This document shows, piece after piece, positions 15,187-17,437 of a stretch of DNA of 17,437 bases. The first letter of the stretch is position 1. Each line of letters begins with the position of its first letter. This DNA is from DATLCI01 sp035526435 (GTDB lineage: Bacteria > Acidobacteriota > Terriglobia > Terriglobales > Acidobacteriaceae). The notes beneath the pieces were generated by a model. The model ran no database searches, was not told the origin of the DNA, and saw nothing but the letters and a program-made list of their open reading frames with translations. A program made the translations under genes and the position numbers. The stretch lies in the NCBI GenBank assembly GCA_035526435.1, contig DATLCI010000037.1:1-17437 (forward strand), read 5' to 3'.

Positions 15187-15216
15187 CGTAAGCCAGGTAA
15201 AGGAAACCTCGAGCCC

Positions 15217-16461
15217 ATGTCACTTTTCGGTAACGGAAACGGCAACAACGGTCATGAACAGAACGGCCACCGCAAGAATGGCCATGAAAAGATCGTCAGC
15301 ATCGGCAGTCATACGGCGCCGGAGATTCCCGCCTCCGAGTTGACGTCGACGTCCTTATTACCCGAAGGGTTTTCAGTCCCTACCAGCCGCAACGTGCACC
15401 CCAGCAAGCGCATGCGCCATTTGCTCGAGACCGAGCCTTATCTATTTGGTCCCGGCGTGTACGACCCCATGACCGCGCAGCTCGTGATGTACTACGGCTT
15501 CAAAGCGGTTTACTTCAGCGGATACTCCTTTGCCATGGGCCATGTGGGCAGCACGGACATGGACCTTTATTCCAATACTGAGATCGCCGATGCCGCTCGC
15601 CGGACGGTAAGTGCTCTGCGCAAGTTCCAGCTGACCCAGGCGGTGGGCGACCCCGAGAAAGGCACTTCGCCTAAGCATCTGCATATTCCGCCGGTGATCG
15701 TCGATATGGACGGCGGCTATGGCAACATCTTCAATGTGCAGCGCACCGCGGAGCTTTACGTTCAAGCCGGCGTAGCGGCCGCGCACCTGGAGGACCAGGT
15801 ATTGCCGAAGCGTTGCGGCCACATTGGCGGCAAGGCGCTTATCCCGGCCAATGAAATGATCGGGAAGCTGCGCATGGCGCGCGCGGTGGCGAACGATCTC
15901 GGTAATCCGGACTTTGTGTTGATCGCGCGTACGGACGGGATCAGTGCGGTAGATGCACCGGAGTCGGCGCGCGGCATCGAGTTAGCCATCGATCGCGGAC
16001 TGCGTTATCTCGATACCGGCATCCCTGACATGCTGTGGTGCGAGTTCCCTACCAGCGACCGTGGTCCGGTGGAGAAGTTCTCGACCGAGATCCAGAAGCG
16101 GTTCCCGAAGGCGAAGTTCGCATTTAACTATTCATCCAGCTTTAAGTGGTTCAACGATGACCAGCCGCTTAGCTTCTCCGAACTTGGGGAAATGGGTGTC
16201 CGCTTCATCTTCATCACCTTGGGCGCGCAACACGCAACTGCGCACGGATTAAGCGTGCTCCTGCAGGCCATGTCGTTAGGCCAGGAGATGGGCTACATCG
16301 AGCTCCAGCAGAAGGAGTTCGAGCCGGGTCAGGATTTTCCTTCCAAGAGCCACCATTTCTTCAGCGGCGTGCCGTATCACCATCTAGTGGGCAAGATGTT
16401 CGACGCCGCGCGGCTGGGCAAAGAGTTTGTGGAAGAGCTGCCGGAAGAGAAGGTCGTTTAA
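15217..16461 (+). CDS. aceA: Isocitrate lyase
   Basis: Cleaves isocitrate to glyoxylate and succinate. The 414-residue protein carries the catalytic motif KRCGH at 198-202 (Cys200), the metal-binding region VDMDGGYGN and the LEDQ block just before the active loop. Other family blocks are FNYSSSFKW and RFIFITLGAQHATAHG. The first 25 residues are unusual: rich in Asn, Gly and His (GNGNGNNGHEQNGHRKNGHEK), with NGH three times. This extension is absent from the E. coli enzyme and may be a flexible or metal-interacting tail. The start ATG at 15217 is preceded by AAAGGA about 12 bases away. Flux at the isocitrate branch is normally set by competition with isocitrate dehydrogenase. Confidence 0.97.
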   Translation: MSLFGNGNGNNGHEQNGHRKNGHEKIVSIGSHTAPEIPASELTSTSLLPEGFSVPTSRNVHPSKRMRHLLETEPYLFGPGVYDPMTAQLVMYYGFKAVYFSGYSFAMGHVGSTDMDLYSNTEIADAARRTVSALRKFQLTQAVGDPEKGTSPKHLHIPPVIVDMDGGYGNIFNVQRTAELYVQAGVAAAHLEDQVLPKRCGHIGGKALIPANEMIGKLRMARAVANDLGNPDFVLIARTDGISAVDAPESARGIELAIDRGLRYLDTGIPDMLWCEFPTSDRGPVEKFSTEIQKRFPKAKFAFNYSSSFKWFNDDQPLSFSELGEMGVRFIFITLGAQHATAHGLSVLLQAMSLGQEMGYIELQQKEFEPGQDFPSKSHHFFSGVPYHHLVGKMFDAARLGKEFVEELPEEKVV

Positions 16462-16500
16462 ACGCCAAGCACCGGTTACCTTGGTAATTGGAATCCCATG

Positions 16501-16525
16501 CGGGCTGGATGTATTCTCCAGTCCG
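16501..16525 (+). other. Hairpin downstream of aceA
   Basis: CGGGCTGGA (16501-16509) pairs with TCCAGTCCG (16517-16525) with one G-U pair and a seven-base loop; G16500-C16526 can extend it. No U-tract follows on either strand, so a standard intrinsic terminator is unlikely. It ends two bases before a possible start codon at 16528 and could cover its ribosome site, or stabilise the aceA mRNA 3' end. Confidence 0.6.
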
Positions 16526-16527
16526 CC

Positions 16528-16659
16528 ATGGCTGCCAAACCCCAGTATCCGCAAAACCCACCCGATCAAGGACCGTCTCCGCGAAAGGTCACCGAACCTG
16601 ACGCGGCGAAGCTGGCGGAATATATGCGCCTGGTGGAACAAGCCCGGATGCGGACTTGA
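16528..16659 (+). CDS. Possible 43-residue small protein
   Basis: From ATG 16528 the frame gives 43 residues: MAAKPQYPQNPPDQGPSPRK, then VTEPDAAKLAEYMRLVEQAR and MRT. A proline-rich start is followed by one amphipathic helix. Base choice at third positions matches neighbouring genes. No clear Shine-Dalgarno sequence is seen, and the hairpin at 16501-16525 lies just before it. Its stop is 67 bases upstream of the rpmE -35 box. It might be a real short gene or a chance frame; I do not recognise a family. Confidence 0.4.
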   Translation: MAAKPQYPQNPPDQGPSPRKVTEPDAAKLAEYMRLVEQARMRT

Positions 16660-16726
16660 TTAGAGCCGTGAACCCTTTACCTTCCGTTTAACCTAAAATT
16701 TAGCAAAGCCCTGCTTTCAGTACAGT

Positions 16727-16756
16727 TTGGCGATTTCGGCTGTTATCCGGTAAAAT
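16727..16756 (+). promoter_or_regulatory. Promoter for rpmE
   Basis: TTGGCG (16727-16732) and TAAAAT (16751-16756) are separated by 18 bases, and transcription would start near 16763. This leaves a leader of about 24 bases with GAGAGG before the rpmE ATG. The intergenic stretch 16660-16726 is AT-rich and shows nothing else that I can name. Confidence 0.6.
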
Positions 16757-16786
16757 AACCTTTTCCACAGAGAGGTTCCACCCGTC

Positions 16787-17029
16787 ATGAAAGCTGCTAT
16801 TCACCCCACATACGATCAGGTAAAGGTCCACTGCGCGTGTGGCAATAACTTTACGACCCGTTCCACGCACAAAGGCGATATCAGCGTTGAAATCTGCTCC
16901 AACTGCCATCCATTTTTCACCGGTAAGCAGAAGCTGATGGATACCGCGGGACGCGTCGAGCGCTTCCGCCGCAAATACGCCAACAGCGATGCGGGCAAGT
17001 CCGAAGCCGCCAAGACAACGGCAAAGTAA
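16787..17029 (+). CDS. rpmE: Ribosomal protein L31, zinc-binding (C+) form
   Basis: Large-subunit protein L31, 80 residues. It begins MKAAIHPTYDQVKVHCACGN and has the four zinc ligands Cys16, Cys18, Cys37 and Cys40, the pattern of the C+ paralogue. FFTGKQKLMDTAGRVERFRRKY is the typical central block. A Lys/Ala/Ser-rich tail of about ten residues extends past the usual end. The C- paralogue that replaces it under zinc starvation in other bacteria is not in the window. Promoter and terminator lie on either side, so it is a monocistronic gene. Confidence 0.97.
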   Translation: MKAAIHPTYDQVKVHCACGNNFTTRSTHKGDISVEICSNCHPFFTGKQKLMDTAGRVERFRRKYANSDAGKSEAAKTTAK

Positions 17030-17052
17030 GCCTCGTTTCTAGGTTTCACGAG

Positions 17053-17077
17053 AGCCCTCGGCGACGAGGGCTTTTCG
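17053..17077 (+). terminator. Rho-independent terminator after rpmE
   Basis: AGCCCTCG (17053-17060) and CGAGGGCT (17065-17072) are perfect complements around a GCGA loop, followed by TTTCG and another T run (TTTT at 17080-17083). It lies 24 bases after the rpmE stop and before the next gene start at 17102. Confidence 0.9.
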
Positions 17078-17101
17078 ATTTTGGAGCTACAATCTAGCGA
17101 G

Positions 17102-17437
17102 ATGCAACGCGTCACCACCAACCCGGCTACCCGGTCCCGTCCTGAGCGGTTTCACGGCGCTGCCCCGCTTTCTGCGGGTGCGGCGCCGTCGTGTGGAGTG
17201 CCGGATGAAGTGGTGATCGGCGGGGTCTGCATTGCGCCGGCGACCATCCTGGCGCCCATGGCAGGTGTGACCGATACGGTGTTTCGCCGCTTCATTAAAT
17301 ACAGTTCGTTTGATCCGAACGTTCATGAGCAGAGCGGCTGCGGACTCATCATGACCGAATTCACCTCGGCCGATGGGCTCTATCGTTGTCGTGAATCGAA
17401 GCGCAAGCGCTATCTGCACTTCTACCAAGATGAGCAT
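17102..17437 (+). CDS. tRNA dihydrouridine synthase (Dus), N-terminal part
   Basis: The frame is open from ATG 17102 to the right edge (112 codons). The first about 38 residues are a variable, Pro/Ala-rich lead. Then come VCIAPATILAPMAGVTDTVFRRF, the FMN-binding start of Dus enzymes, and GLIMTEFTSADGLYR, the second conserved block. Dus enzymes reduce uridine in tRNA to dihydrouridine using FMN and NADPH. Between the two blocks there is a short insertion (SFDPNVHEQSG) compared with DusB. The catalytic cysteine lies beyond the window. The true start may be one of the GTG codons nearer to the conserved block (for example at residue 33, 37 or 38). I cannot tell DusA, B or C from this part. Confidence 0.9.
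   Translation, partial: MQRVTTNPATRSRPERFHGAAPLSAGAAPSCGVPDEVVIGGVCIAPATILAPMAGVTDTVFRRFIKYSSFDPNVHEQSGCGLIMTEFTSADGLYRCRESKRKRYLHFYQDEH

Overview
The window looks like a piece of an Acidobacteriota chromosome, probably from the Koribacter/Terriglobia side. This is an inference from gene content and style: moderately high GC, a DUF3857/transglutaminase exported protein, a DUF2393-like membrane protein, a DnaC-type loader next to a short UvrC-like protein, and an aceB-aceA glyoxylate shunt pair. I see no transposase, integrase, CRISPR array, tRNA or rRNA. Most of the window is ordinary housekeeping sequence with several unusual individual genes.

Layout, left to right. 1-2244 (minus, cut by the left edge): exported DUF3857-transglutaminase-like protein. 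2384-2728 (plus): small OB-fold-like lipoprotein. 4251-2743 (minus): selD coupled to a small membrane-anchored protein. selD has an in-frame UGA at codon 17 and is read here as a selenoprotein; a plain ORF call starts it 28 codons too late. 4927-4397 (minus): DUF2393-like membrane protein, separated from selD by a long inverted repeat. 9241-5015 (minus): a compact run tldD, ppa, a DUF6968-like/RraB fusion, pmbA (tldE) and a 44-residue membrane peptide, closed by a clear intrinsic terminator. 9654-9349 (minus): small CxxC protein. 9731-11272 (plus): large protein with a C-terminal PD-(D/E)XK nuclease-like domain. It ends exactly where the convergent UvrC-like gene ends. 13392-11273 (minus): DnaC/DnaI-like ATPase followed by a UvrC-like protein with a degraded GIY-YIG site and no RNase H half. 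13585-16461 (plus): aceB-aceA. 16528-16659 (plus): possible 43-residue ORF behind a hairpin. 16787-17029 (plus): rpmE with promoter and terminator. 17102-end (plus): start of a dihydrouridine synthase gene.

How the genes work together. AceA splits isocitrate into glyoxylate and succinate, and AceB condenses glyoxylate with acetyl-CoA, so the pair is a self-contained glyoxylate bypass for growth on acetate or fatty acids. TldD and PmbA form one heteromeric zinc protease and are here spread over one transcription unit with pyrophosphatase and a putative RNase E regulator between them. SelD makes selenophosphate, which its own translation would need if the UGA is read as selenocysteine; this implies selA, selB and selC elsewhere in the genome.

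The items most worth a second look are the Sec-SelD with its candidate SECIS hairpin, the RraB fusion inside the tldD/pmbA unit, the nuclease-degraded short UvrC beside a DnaC-type loader, and the PD-(D/E)XK protein that abuts it tail to tail. I did not find a clear new multi-gene defence or mobile system.
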